A stretch of DNA of 64,000 nt, taken from NCBI GenBank assembly GCA_963664585.2, contig CAXXEO010000017.1, positions 62,001-126,000 of the forward strand. The letters are read 5' to 3'. The notes under the pieces are model-generated. The model saw only the letters and a list, made by a program, of their open reading frames with translations. It had not been told where the DNA came from and did not search any database. The position numbers and the translations under genes were made by a program. This document shows, one piece after another, positions 27,387-38,164 of the stretch (position 1 is its first letter; each line of letters opens with the position of its first letter). The DNA comes from G963664585 sp963664585 (lineage in GTDB: Bacteria > Bacillota > Clostridia > Oscillospirales > Ruminococcaceae).

Positions 27387-30300
27387 TCAGCTTATGGTAT
27401 TTATGTTGTTCCGAAGACCTGAATACCACCATTGTACAAAGGCGTTCTTACTTTCATACTTATAGCGTTGAGTTTGCATAGCGGTATTAAATCCATCAAT
27501 ATTATACGCGTTATTGTAAAACGCGCTTTGCATATTCGACATATTAGCATTGGGAATTGCGCCGATTCTGTAGCCCAATGACGCTGCATAATCTCCTACA
27601 TTGGTTCCATTCGGTAATGTACCTCGATAGAAGAGGTCCATCGTTACTTGGCTACAGTTATTGGTTAAACCACGATAATCATTATTAGTTACACCCAACC
27701 ACTGATAGTAAGCCCAACCTTTTGCAGTGCCGTTTTCGATGGATTGGTTGTATTTGTCCAACAGCCCCCGCGCTCCCTCATCTGAAGCGGTAAAATCACC
27801 CTTCACATATACAGAAGACTGATATGGATTATCTGGGTTTAAATCTGCATTTTTAACAAGCCATTCATTCATGCTGTCCATACTTCCAAATATGCTGTTA
27901 TCATCCACCATTTGATATTTTACTTTATCTCCATAGAACAAGAACCACCAATCATTGTTAGAATCTTGGAAAAATGCTCCCATATGTTCAATTCCAGTTT
28001 TAGAAGCGTTGTCAATCCTTTTGTTTATTAAAACAGCATCCAACCCATACGGATCAATGAAAGCAATAGGATTGTTACCGCAATAGGTATACCAATTGAG
28101 GCCGGCCCGTGCAGGGTCTTCAGAAAGCATGCGTGAGGTCACAGGATCATAATATCTTGCCCTGAGATAGATCGTCCCGGTTTCCTTGTCAAAGTACTCC
28201 CCGCAGTAACGGAAGGGGTTGGTATCCGTGGCACTGTTTTGTCCTGCAATAACGCGCTCGTTGCCAAAGGCGTCGTAATCGTAGATGCGAGAAACAGTTC
28301 CAGTCGTATCAGTTAACTGCACTACATCGCCATGCGCGTTGTAGAGGTAATAGCTTAAGCCTTCGGACTTTTTGGATGCAACCAAATTCACACCGCGGAT
28401 ATAATTGGTGGTAATCGTTCCATCTGTTCCAGTCTCCGCCGCAATATTCTGTCCGTCCCAGATGTGCGTGGTAGTTACATTGTCCACCATCTTACTGAGG
28501 CGCAGTCCATCCGGTCTATAGCTATAACTCATTGTATGGCCATTATCATAGGCCGATACCATCTGATTAAACCCATTATATCCATATACTGCCACCGGGT
28601 CAATGTCCCCGCTCAGGCTGACACCGGGATTAGTTGCCGTGCCCGTCGGAGCCAGTGTAGAAGTCTCTTTGATGAGCTGGTTGCCGTTAGCGTCGTAGGT
28701 GTAAGAGGTTGTCGCTGTCACGCCGCCGGTAACCTTTTCATCGGACAGCAAACGATTATTCAGATCGTAACTGTAGCTGACTGTATAGCTTTCAGTTCCT
28801 GTCACGGTCAAAGTCGATCGGTTGCCGAAAAGATCATAGGTATAGGCCATGGTGTTACCGCCGGTCTCCGCCTCGGAACTGAGCCTTCCCAACCCGTCAT
28901 AGCTGTAGGAGGTGGCTTTTCCGTTATGATCGGTCTTTGTCTTCTGGTTCCCATCCAGATAGTAAGTATAGGCATAGGAGGACAAAATGCTCTGGCCCTT
29001 TTTGTTCTCAAGCAAGGTAACAGCATTGGCCAGATTGTAACTGTAGGTCTCAGCCGTTCCATTGGAATTAGTAAGGCTAGATCGGTTACCGTTAGCATCG
29101 TAGGTATAGGCTGCAACCTGCACGCCGTCCTCCCTTACGGTCGCCAAACGGTTGAGATTATCATATGTATAGTTTAGGTTCTGTACGGCGCTGCCGCCCT
29201 TGGTCAGCGTGAATCCGGTGCGGTTGCCGCCGATGTCATAGGTGTGGCTCTTGACAACGTTTCCCGTCTCGGTCTCGGTGCTGAGTCGTCCGGCGCTGTC
29301 ATAGTTGTATTCCGTCGTGAAAGCTCCATTGCTGTCCGACTGTTTCATACCTGTCGCCGTATAACTACTTTGTGCCAAACCGATCACCGTATTGGAAGGA
29401 TCGGTGACGGTGGCCGTCAGGAGCTGCCCCAGTGGGTCATAAGTATAGCTGGTGGTGTTTCCGTTGCGGTCGGTCTTTTCAGTGAGTTTTCCGTTCAGAT
29501 CATAGACGAAGGTCTCGGTCTGACCGAGCGCATCAGTTTGAGTCAGAATATTACCATATCGGTCATAGGTACATTCGGTATGCGCCGCCCCCGTGGTAGA
29601 TGAACTGCTTGCCATCCCGGTGTACACATCGGTGCGGTTTCCGACGCCGTCGTATTCGTACTTTGTATAGCTTTCCGGGGTAGTGCCGTCATAGGCGGTC
29701 GTCAGGACCAACCGTCCGCGGCTGTCGTAGCTGTTGCCGGTCTGTCGGTAATTGAGGTTTTCGCCTGGCACGTTGTTCGACTGCTTTTGCAGAGTCACGC
29801 GTCCCGCGGCATCATAGTAATACTTACTGTACGCATTATAGTATCCGCCCGTCGACTGTTCAAAGGGCGTGATTTGAACAAGAAGCCGGCCCAGCGCATC
29901 ATAGGTGTAGGTAGTGGAATAATGTACAGTCGCCTGTCCTCCCTTGACGTCTGTGAAAGAGGTCTTACGGCCTAATGCGTCATAGATGTACGTCATGGAG
30001 TTACCAATGGCATTCGTTTCCTTCACCAGATGGTTGGCGTAATCATACTCCCATGTTGAGGTGCTGGTAAGAGTCCGCTGTGCGTCCAACGCCGTCAGCA
30101 TCGAGGTCTTATTACCCAGATAGTCGTATCCATAGGTATTAAAGTATTCAGTACCACTCTGGAAATAGCCTTCCTTTGCCACACGGCCTGCCTTGTCTGT
30201 ATAGGAAGTTGTCGCCACAGAGGGGCCGCTTGTGTCGCCCAACACCGTTTTTTCCGTACGGCGGAAGGTTTGGCTATCTCTCTGCCTAATGTGTCAATGA

Positions 30301-31885
30301 TGGTAATCTGGGGATAACCATTATAGGTACTATATGAATATTTTATGATGTTGCCATAACGGTCCTGCGCTGCAACCAAACAGCCTAAGTTGGCAGAAAA
30401 ATATTCTTTTTTACCATCCTGATGATACAACACATAGGAATAACTGATATTCCCCGACGAGTGGGTTAATGTACCAGATTCCTTAGCCAGACGGATATCT
30501 GTATAATTATAATCCATCAGTATGGATGAAGTATTTGTTGATTGCATATCAATCTGAAACACCTGACCGTTGCCATAGTGCAAAAAATATACCAGACTAG
30601 GATGCGCAAGATATGCTCCATTACCTACAGCCTTCTTTTGAATGAAGGGCAAATTGAGGCTCCATCCCTGACCTAATCCCTGTGCTTGTTGAAAATGATT
30701 GTTGGCATATTTTTCTGTGAGTGAGACGGCAACTGGGTTTCCAACGGACAACTGTGTAGTAACACATACATAACCTCTACCATTCGCCTTCCAATCTTGC
30801 CTAGCCTCATAGGCGCGAGCTTCACTTTCGCTCTGCGTTTTAAAATATGGACCGCCATCATTGAAAATATAGTCATTCTCTAATACGCCACTAATATATT
30901 CTTGACATTGAAAAGTATACTGTATGATTGTTCCTTTAGGCCAATATTCCCAGGATGTCTGATAAAGGCTGGCCTTGGAATTATCAAATGTTCTGGCAAT
31001 TACCAGATCCATCCCATTACGCCCCGGTAACACCAAGTCGGTTGTATTGTAGGTCAGTGCTCCAGTATTTAGATTAGGCGCTTCGTCACCTAGCTTGCTG
31101 TAACTGTAGGGAGCATCACCAAAATACTCCGGTTCGGACGTGCTCGCGCTTGCCATTAGCATAGAACCGGCGGATTCGGCTACCGCCGACGAAGCCGCAG
31201 AAGAGCTACTGCTTGTACTGTTCTCGCTGCTTGTACTGTTTTCCTTATTCTCGCTGCTCTCAAGGATCGTCTCAAGTTCGCTTGCTCCGACACCTTGATT
31301 GGTCGCATAGTCAGCCAGTGTGTCCGGATTCAACCCCTCTTTCTCGGCAAACGAGCGCACTGCTTCCTCTGAGGCAGTTTGTCCCAATACTTGCTGATCT
31401 GATCTTTGGCTCTCCTCCTCAGGGAGAATACTTTCAAACGGCAGGTTTAACGCCTTGCTTGCCGCATACAGCTTGGCAACCTGATCAAAGGTCTTTCCGT
31501 CGACGATGCATGCTTTTATCCGGGCGTCAGTCCCGGCGGGGACTTTGTTTTTCTGCCGGAATTGATCATAGGAATACAATTCCTTATATGGTTTTTTGCA
31601 ATCCTGATGAGGATATTGTTTAACTAAAGCCTCCACTTGAATATGATAGCGTCGGCTTATCTGGCAATAGGCTATGGATTCACTTGGGTTGTAGCCGTTG
31701 TTTTCCAGTGTTTCCATATCTTCGCGGTTTACAAAAAGCCAATCGATTACCGGCTGCTGCTCGGATGAAGCAAGTCCGGAAAAGAGTTTTTTTGATTTTA
31801 CAAGCGTATACGCTTCAGCTTGTTTTTCTTGCCTTTCCTTATCTCTTGCTGCCTCTTCCTCAGGGGTTATTTCAATTACCTTCAT
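27387..31885 (-). pseudogene. large RHS/YD-repeat polymorphic toxin, one frameshift
   Basis: From M at 31885 the protein has a charged N-terminal region, a Ser-rich linker, and an RHS entry domain (GALTYNTTDLVLPGRNG). It carries many YD repeats (GYDYLGNKTSM, YDSRGRLV, YEYDGVGNRTDVY), the core-closing ETGTIYLRARYYDP and DPYGLD, and a tip of about 219 residues. The tip has EHMGAFFQDSNNDWWFLFYG, then TNNCSQVTMDLF: a His before a Cys, as in circularly permuted papain-like folds. The frame shifts near 30262 in an AAA run after GREIAK; one added A restores about 1,500 residues. The 5' end abuts a group II intron fragment, so the natural N-terminus (signal peptide expected) is probably missing. Confidence 0.82.
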
Positions 31886-31907
31886 CGCAACTTCGGATTT
31901 ACTGCTT

Positions 31908-33656
31908 ATGTACAGAAATTCAAGCGAGCACAAAGACGGCGTACACACACGCCTGCACCGTTATCTCTTACGAGATGACATCTACTACCTTGCATACCAA
32001 AAGCTGTACTCCAATAAGGGCGCTTCTACCAAAGGAATCGATGCAGACACTGCCGATGGATTTGGCAAAAAGTACGTTGACAGCCTTATCAGAGAACTGT
32101 CAGACGGAACCTATCAGCCAAAGTCTGTACGCAGAGAATATATCAAAAAAGCCAATGGGAAAATGCGTCCGTTGGGCATCCCATCATTCAGGGACAAGCT
32201 TTTACAGGAGGTAATGCGCAAATTTCTCGAAGCAATATACGAGCCAACATTCAGCAACTTCTCACATGGATTTAGACCAAATCGGAGCTGTCATACAGCT
32301 TTGGAGCAGGCAAAATTGTACTTCAGGGGTGCAAAGTGGTTTGTTGAGGGCGACATCAAAGGTTGCTTTGACAACATAGACCATGATAAGCTCATCGAAA
32401 TCTTGGAGCGGAAAATCAAGGACAGCAAATTTATCAACATCATACGGGCATTTCTCAAGGCTGGCTATATGGAGGATTGGAAATACCACCAAACCCACTC
32501 TGGCTGTCCATGGGGAGGAATCCTGTCACCAATTCTTGCAAATATTTATTTGAATGAATTGGACAATGAGATTTCAAGAATCAAAGCAATCTTTGATAAG
32601 ACTGCTTCTAGAAAGCATACTCCGGAGTATTCCTCTTTATGCTCCATGATTTGTAAGCGCAAAAAGAAGTTGGCTACCGCTAGCGGCGAGAAACGCACAG
32701 AACTGCTTGCAGAAATAAAGTCACTGGACAAACAATACCGCAAAACACCCTCGAAAATGGAGAATGATAAAAAGCTCTCCTATGTCAGATATGCGGATGA
32801 TTTTATAATCGCAATAAATGGCAGTAAAGAGGATTGTGAGCGGTTAAAGGTTCATTTAGCGGAATTTTTATGGCGTGAGTTTAAGCTCATATTGAGCGAA
32901 GAAAAAACGCTGATAACACACAGCAGTGAACCTGTACGGTTTTTGGGTTACGACATTTCGGTCAGAAGAAATCAAGAGTTTATGACCAATAGCAAGGGTA
33001 GAAAGATTAGGCACTTAAACAACACTGTGGCACTAAGCGTACCCTTTGAGAAAATAGAGCGTTATATGTTCGAGAGAGGTGTAATTCGCCAAACCGAAGC
33101 AAAGAAGTTTAAGGCTACTCACAGAAAGGGTTGGCTGTATCTGTCCGACGAAGAAATCCTTGAGCGGTACAACGCCGAAATCCGAGGAATCATCAACTAT
33201 TACTATCTTGCATCAAATCTCTATAAGCTTCAATATTTCGCATATCTGATGGAATATAGCTGTCTTGCCACATTGGCAGGAAAACACAATTCCACGATTA
33301 AGAAAATTGTAGCAAAGCACAAGCAAGGTAAGGAGTGGGCAATCAAGTACAAAACGCCCAGCGGTGTGACCAAGGAAAAACGGATTGTAAAACTAAAAGA
33401 CTGCAAGGGCAGATGCGAGGACAAAATCGTGCAACACCGCTATTCAGTCAATACAAACGCTACCATTCGGTCGCGCTTGCAGGCTGGAATTTGTGAGTTG
33501 TGCGGAAAAGTCGGTCAGTCTAATTATGAGGTGCATCACGTTCCGAATGTAAAAGCCTTAGATGGTACATTGCTTTGGGAGCAGATTATGAAGCTCAAAA
33601 ACAGAAGAACCTTAGTGGTATGCGAGGATTGCCACAAAGCAATTCACGAAAATTAG
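31908..33656 (+). CDS. group II intron reverse transcriptase/maturase with HNH domain (intron 1)
   Basis: About 582 residues from ATG 31908. RT blocks are present: NGKMRPLGIPSF, SHGFRPNRSCHTAL, WFVEGDIKGCFDNIDH, GGILSPILANIYLNE and the catalytic YADDF in SYVRYADDFII. The maturase X domain follows, and the C-terminus is an HNH endonuclease (CELCG, VHHVPNVKALDG, CEDCHKAIH). The usual PQGG of block 4 reads PWGG, a change at a highly conserved Gln. The first few residues come from the junction with the RHS locus. About half identical in layout to the RT of intron 2. Confidence 0.88.
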   Translation: MYRNSSEHKDGVHTRLHRYLLRDDIYYLAYQKLYSNKGASTKGIDADTADGFGKKYVDSLIRELSDGTYQPKSVRREYIKKANGKMRPLGIPSFRDKLLQEVMRKFLEAIYEPTFSNFSHGFRPNRSCHTALEQAKLYFRGAKWFVEGDIKGCFDNIDHDKLIEILERKIKDSKFINIIRAFLKAGYMEDWKYHQTHSGCPWGGILSPILANIYLNELDNEISRIKAIFDKTASRKHTPEYSSLCSMICKRKKKLATASGEKRTELLAEIKSLDKQYRKTPSKMENDKKLSYVRYADDFIIAINGSKEDCERLKVHLAEFLWREFKLILSEEKTLITHSSEPVRFLGYDISVRRNQEFMTNSKGRKIRHLNNTVALSVPFEKIERYMFERGVIRQTEAKKFKATHRKGWLYLSDEEILERYNAEIRGIINYYYLASNLYKLQYFAYLMEYSCLATLAGKHNSTIKKIVAKHKQGKEWAIKYKTPSGVTKEKRIVKLKDCKGRCEDKIVQHRYSVNTNATIRSRLQAGICELCGKVGQSNYEVHHVPNVKALDGTLLWEQIMKLKNRRTLVVCEDCHKAIHEN

Positions 33657-33757
33657 CTTGGATTTCGTATGTATGTTAATTACTAATGGAGAGCCGTATA
33701 CATCGAGAGGTGTATGTACGGTTCGGAGGCGAGGGTCAGCAATGACCCTTAGCCTAT
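31908..33757 (+). mobile_element. group II intron 1, 5'-truncated
   Basis: The 3' end is clear: domain V at 33691-33724 (GAGCCGTATACATCGAGAGG opening, ending TACGGTTC) and a domain VI hairpin ending near AGCCTAT 33757. The 5' ribozyme part, which takes about 600 bases in intron 2, is absent, because the RT frame runs directly into the RHS gene on the other strand. The element is therefore a fragment that cannot self-splice in cis. It sits in a plus-strand ICE gene whose 3' exon is 33758-34114. Confidence 0.8.
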
Positions 33758-34114
33758 GGGGTCAATCAAACAGTCACTGCCAAAGTCAGCACAAATCAGT
33801 CCTCCGCAGTGACCGGTGTACAGACTGCTTTGACGCATTTTCCTGAATTTCAGTATCAGATTTATTGGCGTATGCTGGATCAAACAAGCAATGGTTTCAA
33901 TGCTGTATTTGAGTTCGCACAGAATAAATACTCAACTTATGATCGGCGTGTTCATTTCACGCCGATATGGATACCGAATGGTAGCTACACCCCATATACT
34001 TGTTTATTAGACTGCTGGACACCTGCCGGAATGCTCTCAATAAATCTTTCCGTCTCAGTAACAATCAGCGAAAACTTATGGACTGATTGGCACATTGCAC
34101 CTGTCAAACCTTAA
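33758..34114 (+). pseudogene. 3' fragment of an ICE cargo/surface gene
   Basis: An open frame directly after the intron encodes about 118 residues ending WTDWHIAPVKP at TAA 34112-34114. It contains YWRMLDQTSNGFNAVFEF and CLLDCWTPAGMLSINLS, segments that look beta-rich and extracytoplasmic. I recognise the style as the C-terminus of a long protein encoded in clostridial ICEs next to the pilin-like gene, but not its function. The 5' part is lost beyond the intron and RHS junction. Confidence 0.55.
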
Positions 34115-34137
34115 AGAAAACAGTAAGAACAGAAAAT

Positions 34138-34178
34138 GGCCGCTCGGCTTTATTAAGACGGGCGGTCTTCCCTTTTAA
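34138..34178 (+). terminator. hairpin terminator with T tract
   Basis: GGCCGCTCG (34138-34146) pairs with CGGGCGGTC (34159-34167), followed by TTCCCTTTT. It closes the ICE fragment gene and lies about 40 bases before the pilin-like gene start. Confidence 0.75.
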
Positions 34179-34389
34179 TAATAATATTTAGACAGGAGAA
34201 TCTCCGGTGAAAAATAGCAGAAGAATTCTTTCGACCCTTTTCCTTGTCCTCATACTTGTCGCGATTTTTCCCATGAAGGTTTTTGCCACTGGCGATGTTG
34301 CCGCTGCCATTGAGGGCACCTGGAATGATGCATCCGGTCAAATTAAACCGTTGTAAACATCACAAAATTGGGTACGACATATTTTGAAT

Positions 34390-36909
34390 GTGCGCCCGTA
34401 AAGGCAATGTAATAATTCTGGATTTGGCAATCCAGCGGGTTAAAGCTCATTTACCCGTCATCAACTGGCTTACCTGAGAGGGAAACCTCATAGGGGAAAA
34501 TAGCATACCGGTGAACCCATGAGTTGGGCAGTTGTCAGCCCACGACTGAATGGGAAGATGAAACAGATGATATGAGGATAAAAGCTATACTGCCTGAAGC
34601 ACAGTCCGAGAGGTTTATGTAGGAACTCTGGCGAAAGACAGCTATCGCCGTATCGCACAGCCACAATTCACTAGTCGAGAATATGTGGGGGAGCTATTGT
34701 GTGACTCAACTCCGTATGGAGATAAAGGACGAAAACGCTATCCGACAATCATCTAAGCTATTATTACTTTGTTAAACGGGGATTGCCTAACCCGAAACGC
34801 CGAGCAATCGGCTATGTGTAATGCCCTCGTGGTGATAAATTTCAAGGGTTTCCCAAGAAAGATGACACTGAATATTCGGTATGGCAACGGAGCCGCCGTA
34901 GTAGTCCGAGTGCGGTAACGCCGCATACATGGCGAAGGGCGGCAGCTTGTTATCTTAACAATAGAGAAAGGAAGGTGTGTGATACACCATGAGAAATCCA
35001 ATTAATTTGTTAAGCAGTTTACAAAACCACAGCAGTGACAGGTCGTATACCTTTGAACGGCTCTATCGCAATCTGTATAATCGCGATCTGTTTTTGTTGG
35101 CATATCAAAATATTTATGCCAGCCAAGGGAATATGACAAAAGGCACAGATGGCAAAACCATCGATGCAATGAGCCTAAATCGCATTGACGGCATAATTGC
35201 AAGCCTAAAGGACGAGAGCTATCAGCCACAGCCATCAAGAAGAACCTATATACCAAAGAAAAATGGGAAAATGCGACCGCTGGGTATTCCGTCATTTGAC
35301 GATAAGCTGGTGCAGGAATGTGTGCGGCTTTTGCTGGAAGCAGTATACGAGGGCGGCTTTGCGAGAACTTCGCACGGTTTTCGCCCAAATCATAGCTGTC
35401 ATACGGCATTGAGCCAAATGCAGGTCTGCTTTACTGGTGTAAAGTGGTTTGTTGAGGGAGATATTAAAGGCTTTTTTGACAATATCAATCACGAAGTCAT
35501 GGTTGGAATTTTAGCGGAACGCATTAAGGACGAGCGTTTTCTGCGTCTTATTCGCAAGTTTCTCAAAGCAGGATATTTAGAGGACTGGCAGTACCATAAC
35601 ACTTACAGCGGAACACCGCAAGGTGGAATTATCAGTCCTATTCTTGCAAACATCTATCTGGACAAGCTGGATAGGCACATGGAGGAATTGAAAAAGCGGT
35701 TTGACAAAGGAACAGCACGCTCGGTGTATCCCGAAACCTATGAGCTGGAAAAAAAGCGTACGGTGCTTGCCAAAAAATTGCGCAACACCGATTCTGAGGA
35801 AGAAAGGCGGGTGCTCACAGAGAAAATCCGTGAGATTGACCGTAAAAAGCTGACCATGCCATACTCTGACCCGTTTGACACCAGTTTCAGGCGGCTTCAA
35901 TATGTTCGTTATGCAGATGATTTTCTTATCGGCGTAATTGGGAATAAAGAGGACGCTGTTGCAATTAAGGAGCAAGTAAAAGCATTTGTCACCGACACAC
36001 TGAAATTAGAGCTGTCGGACGAAAAAACGCTGATAACCCATTCCGAAAAAAAGGCAAGGTTTTTGGGGTATGACATCTATGTGCGCCGTTCTGCCGCAAC
36101 AAAAAGGGATAAAATGGGGCGGCTATGTCGCCATCTAAGCGGTACTGTATGCTTGGAAATGCCACAGGAGCTAATGCGGAAAAAGCTATTGGATTACGGT
36201 GTTATGACCATTGAAAAAACGGTCTACGGCAAAGATAACTGGAAAGCGAAAGCTCGGTACTATCTCAAGGATAACGACGACCTCGAAATTCTTGACCAGT
36301 ACAACAGTGAAATTCGTGGGTTTCGCAACTATTATCGCATCGCTAACAATGCGTCTCATGCCAGTTCTTTTGGATATATCATGCAGTACAGTATGTTTAA
36401 AACCTTTGCGACAAAGTACCGCACCAGCATGAGCAAAATGATTAGCAAACTTCGTATCGACAAAGATTTTGGAGTGCGTTTCACTGATAAAAAAGGAAAA
36501 ACAAAGACACGGCTGTTCTACAATGATGGCTTTGCAAGAAAGCCAATGCAGAAAATGGCCGCAGTTGATGTTATCCCCAATACAGTAAAGTATTCCAGCA
36601 AAACCAGCTTGATGGATAGGCTGTCCGCAGGGCAATGTGAGCTTTGCGGCAAAACTGACTGTGAGATTGAAATTCACCATGTTAGAAAGCTCAAAGACCT
36701 AAAAGGAATAAGCTATTGGGAGCGATTTATGATTGCGAGAAACCGCAAAACTTTGGCTCTTTGCTTAGACTGTCATGAAAAATTGCATAGTGGAAAACTG
36801 AATTAACAAGTGGCGAGCCGTATACATCGAGAGGTGTAAGTACGGTTCTGAGGCGAGTGTTTGGAAACCTACCGCAGAAATGTGGCAAGGCGCTGGGCAC
36901 TTAGCCACC
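34390..36909 (+). mobile_element. group II intron 2, apparently complete
   Basis: It starts with the canonical GTGCG at 34390 and has about 600 bases of structured ribozyme sequence before the maturase. Domain V lies at 36815-36848 (same 5' sequence as in intron 1) and the domain VI region ends in TTAGCCAC at 36901-36908. The 3' boundary is placed at 36908-36909 because that restores the host reading frame. It is inserted in the coding direction of the host gene. Confidence 0.85.
34989..36806 (+). CDS. group II intron reverse transcriptase/maturase with HNH domain (intron 2)
   Basis: 605 residues with all RT blocks: KFERLYRN-like start (TFERLYRNLYNRDLFLLAYQ), NGKMRPLGIPSF, TPQGGIISPILANIYLD, catalytic YADDF in YVRYADDFLIG. 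The X domain and a C-terminal HNH nuclease follow (CELCGKTDCEIEIHHVRKL, CLDCHEKLH). It supports splicing and retrohoming of intron 2. ATG 34989 follows AAAGGAAGG. Length and motifs are normal, unlike intron 1's PWGG variant. Confidence 0.92.
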   Translation: MRNPINLLSSLQNHSSDRSYTFERLYRNLYNRDLFLLAYQNIYASQGNMTKGTDGKTIDAMSLNRIDGIIASLKDESYQPQPSRRTYIPKKNGKMRPLGIPSFDDKLVQECVRLLLEAVYEGGFARTSHGFRPNHSCHTALSQMQVCFTGVKWFVEGDIKGFFDNINHEVMVGILAERIKDERFLRLIRKFLKAGYLEDWQYHNTYSGTPQGGIISPILANIYLDKLDRHMEELKKRFDKGTARSVYPETYELEKKRTVLAKKLRNTDSEEERRVLTEKIREIDRKKLTMPYSDPFDTSFRRLQYVRYADDFLIGVIGNKEDAVAIKEQVKAFVTDTLKLELSDEKTLITHSEKKARFLGYDIYVRRSAATKRDKMGRLCRHLSGTVCLEMPQELMRKKLLDYGVMTIEKTVYGKDNWKAKARYYLKDNDDLEILDQYNSEIRGFRNYYRIANNASHASSFGYIMQYSMFKTFATKYRTSMSKMISKLRIDKDFGVRFTDKKGKTKTRLFYNDGFARKPMQKMAAVDVIPNTVKYSSKTSLMDRLSAGQCELCGKTDCEIEIHHVRKLKDLKGISYWERFMIARNRKTLALCLDCHEKLHSGKLN

Positions 36910-37107
36910 ATCGAAAACATGGCCAACTTGAGTGGGCAGCTCCGGCAATTCTCTTTGCCTGCCTTGTATTTACGCTTACCGCACCGCTATACATCTGGAC
37001 TATTTTGGGTCTATGACAAGCAAGAGCCACTGTAGAATCAGTGGCTCAACCTCAATATTATTTAGTTTACTTTTACGAAGCTTTCGAGGAAAAATAAAAG
37101 GAGTAAC

Positions 37108-38064
37108 TTAATTTTTTCTTAATCTGCGGTGGTAAATAGGCATACCTTTTACAGGATCGCTTACAACAGACAATTTTCCATCACGAATCATTTTTTCAAT
37201 GCGGTTTGCAACCCACGCATCCCCAATTCCCAGTTGATATTTTCCAAGCACCGACCCAATCACCATTGCTTCTTGAAACTCATCACCTTGGGCATCAATT
37301 TCACATTGTATAAATTCATCATAAATCGTTTCCGATACACTGTGGAGTTGTCCATTGAGCACTGCCCGCAAGGGTGCATTTTCTGTTTGCAGAGTTTCCC
37401 ATTTTAAGGCACAGTGCTTACGAAAAACTTCTGTAGTAATCTCTGCAAAGGCGGTATAACGATGCCACTCTCCAGGAGAGATCTCTCCCCATCCGGTATG
37501 GCTAACAATAGTATTATTTTCTCTGTATTCATAGACCGGCAATTTTACAATATATACAGCCTTTGGCTTTTCCGCCAGATGTTCCAGCTCCCACATAAAC
37601 CAGTATAACCCGCACATTTCATCCGGCTGATTGCTATACCAAATACGAACCTCATCATCCTGCATTATACGCTTACGAATTGCCCCAACCCCTTTATGCA
37701 GTTCGTCTGCAAGGTTAAATGGCTCATCAGATGGGTCATCAGGATAGATGTTCCACAAAGATTCTATTGCTTTTTGCCGTCTTCCGATAAACTCATCAGC
37801 GGCAATATCTCCTACACTTAACATCAAATTAAATCCAAAAACATCTTTTGAATTTTCACCCATAGGGACTGCATTTTCCCATTCCAAACGTTCTTGTTCT
37901 TCTGCTGCCCTTTGTGCAACAGAAACTTCCTCAGGTGTTGGTTGGCTGCCATCATGCTTGCTGATGATAACTCCCGTGCAGCCGCCGATATAATCGCCCT
38001 GACCGTAATTCTGTGCTATTTTCAAACTGCCACAGGCACTGTCACTAAATACTATTTCAATCAT
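37108..38064 (-). CDS. DUF1835/DUF3658 domain protein
   Basis: A 318-residue cytosolic protein. The N-terminus IEIVFSDSACGSLKIAQ is typical of DUF1835, and the C-terminal half (MVIGSVLGKYQLGIGDAWVANRIEKMI) matches DUF3658, a common pairing in Firmicutes of unknown function. ATG 38064 follows GGAG. It is opposite in direction to the conjugation genes and lies between the pilin-like and VirB6-like genes. It is thus inserted cargo, bounded on its upstream side by repeat A (38165-38293). Confidence 0.8.
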   Translation of the reverse strand: MIEIVFSDSACGSLKIAQNYGQGDYIGGCTGVIISKHDGSQPTPEEVSVAQRAAEEQERLEWENAVPMGENSKDVFGFNLMLSVGDIAADEFIGRRQKAIESLWNIYPDDPSDEPFNLADELHKGVGAIRKRIMQDDEVRIWYSNQPDEMCGLYWFMWELEHLAEKPKAVYIVKLPVYEYRENNTIVSHTGWGEISPGEWHRYTAFAEITTEVFRKHCALKWETLQTENAPLRAVLNGQLHSVSETIYDEFIQCEIDAQGDEFQEAMVIGSVLGKYQLGIGDAWVANRIEKMIRDGKLSVVSDPVKGMPIYHRRLRKN

Positions 38065-38164
38065 AATTTATCTCCAGTTTATCTTTTATCTATTTTTCAA
38101 AGTATATAAAATCCACTATAAAGTAATAAATCGCTTCACTACAACTTAAAAGATGTGTAAAACA

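Larger units (their letters stand above)
34207..37016 (+). pseudogene. small ICE conjugation membrane protein (VirB2-pilin-like), split by group II intron 2
   Basis: Exon 1 starts with GTG 34207 after AGGAG and encodes a signal peptide (RILSTLFLVLILVAIFP, cleavage near VFA-TG) and GDVAAAIEGTWNDASGQIK. A missing A near 34345-34347 stops it; with an A added it continues TVVN-ITKLGTTYFE to the intron at 34390. Exon 2 from about 36910 gives Y-RKHGQLEWAAPAILFACL and a final helix ending WTILGL at TGA 37014-37016. Joining the exons at T34389/A36910 restores YFEYRKHGQ, as expected for this ICE protein family. The missing A means splicing alone would not give a full protein unless the base is a sequencing error. 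Confidence 0.7.

Noticed and set aside
28464..29177. Long plus-strand frame opposite the RHS core
   Set aside because: It arises from the repetitive YD-repeat codons read in reverse; it lacks a ribosome binding site and any protein-like pattern of its own.
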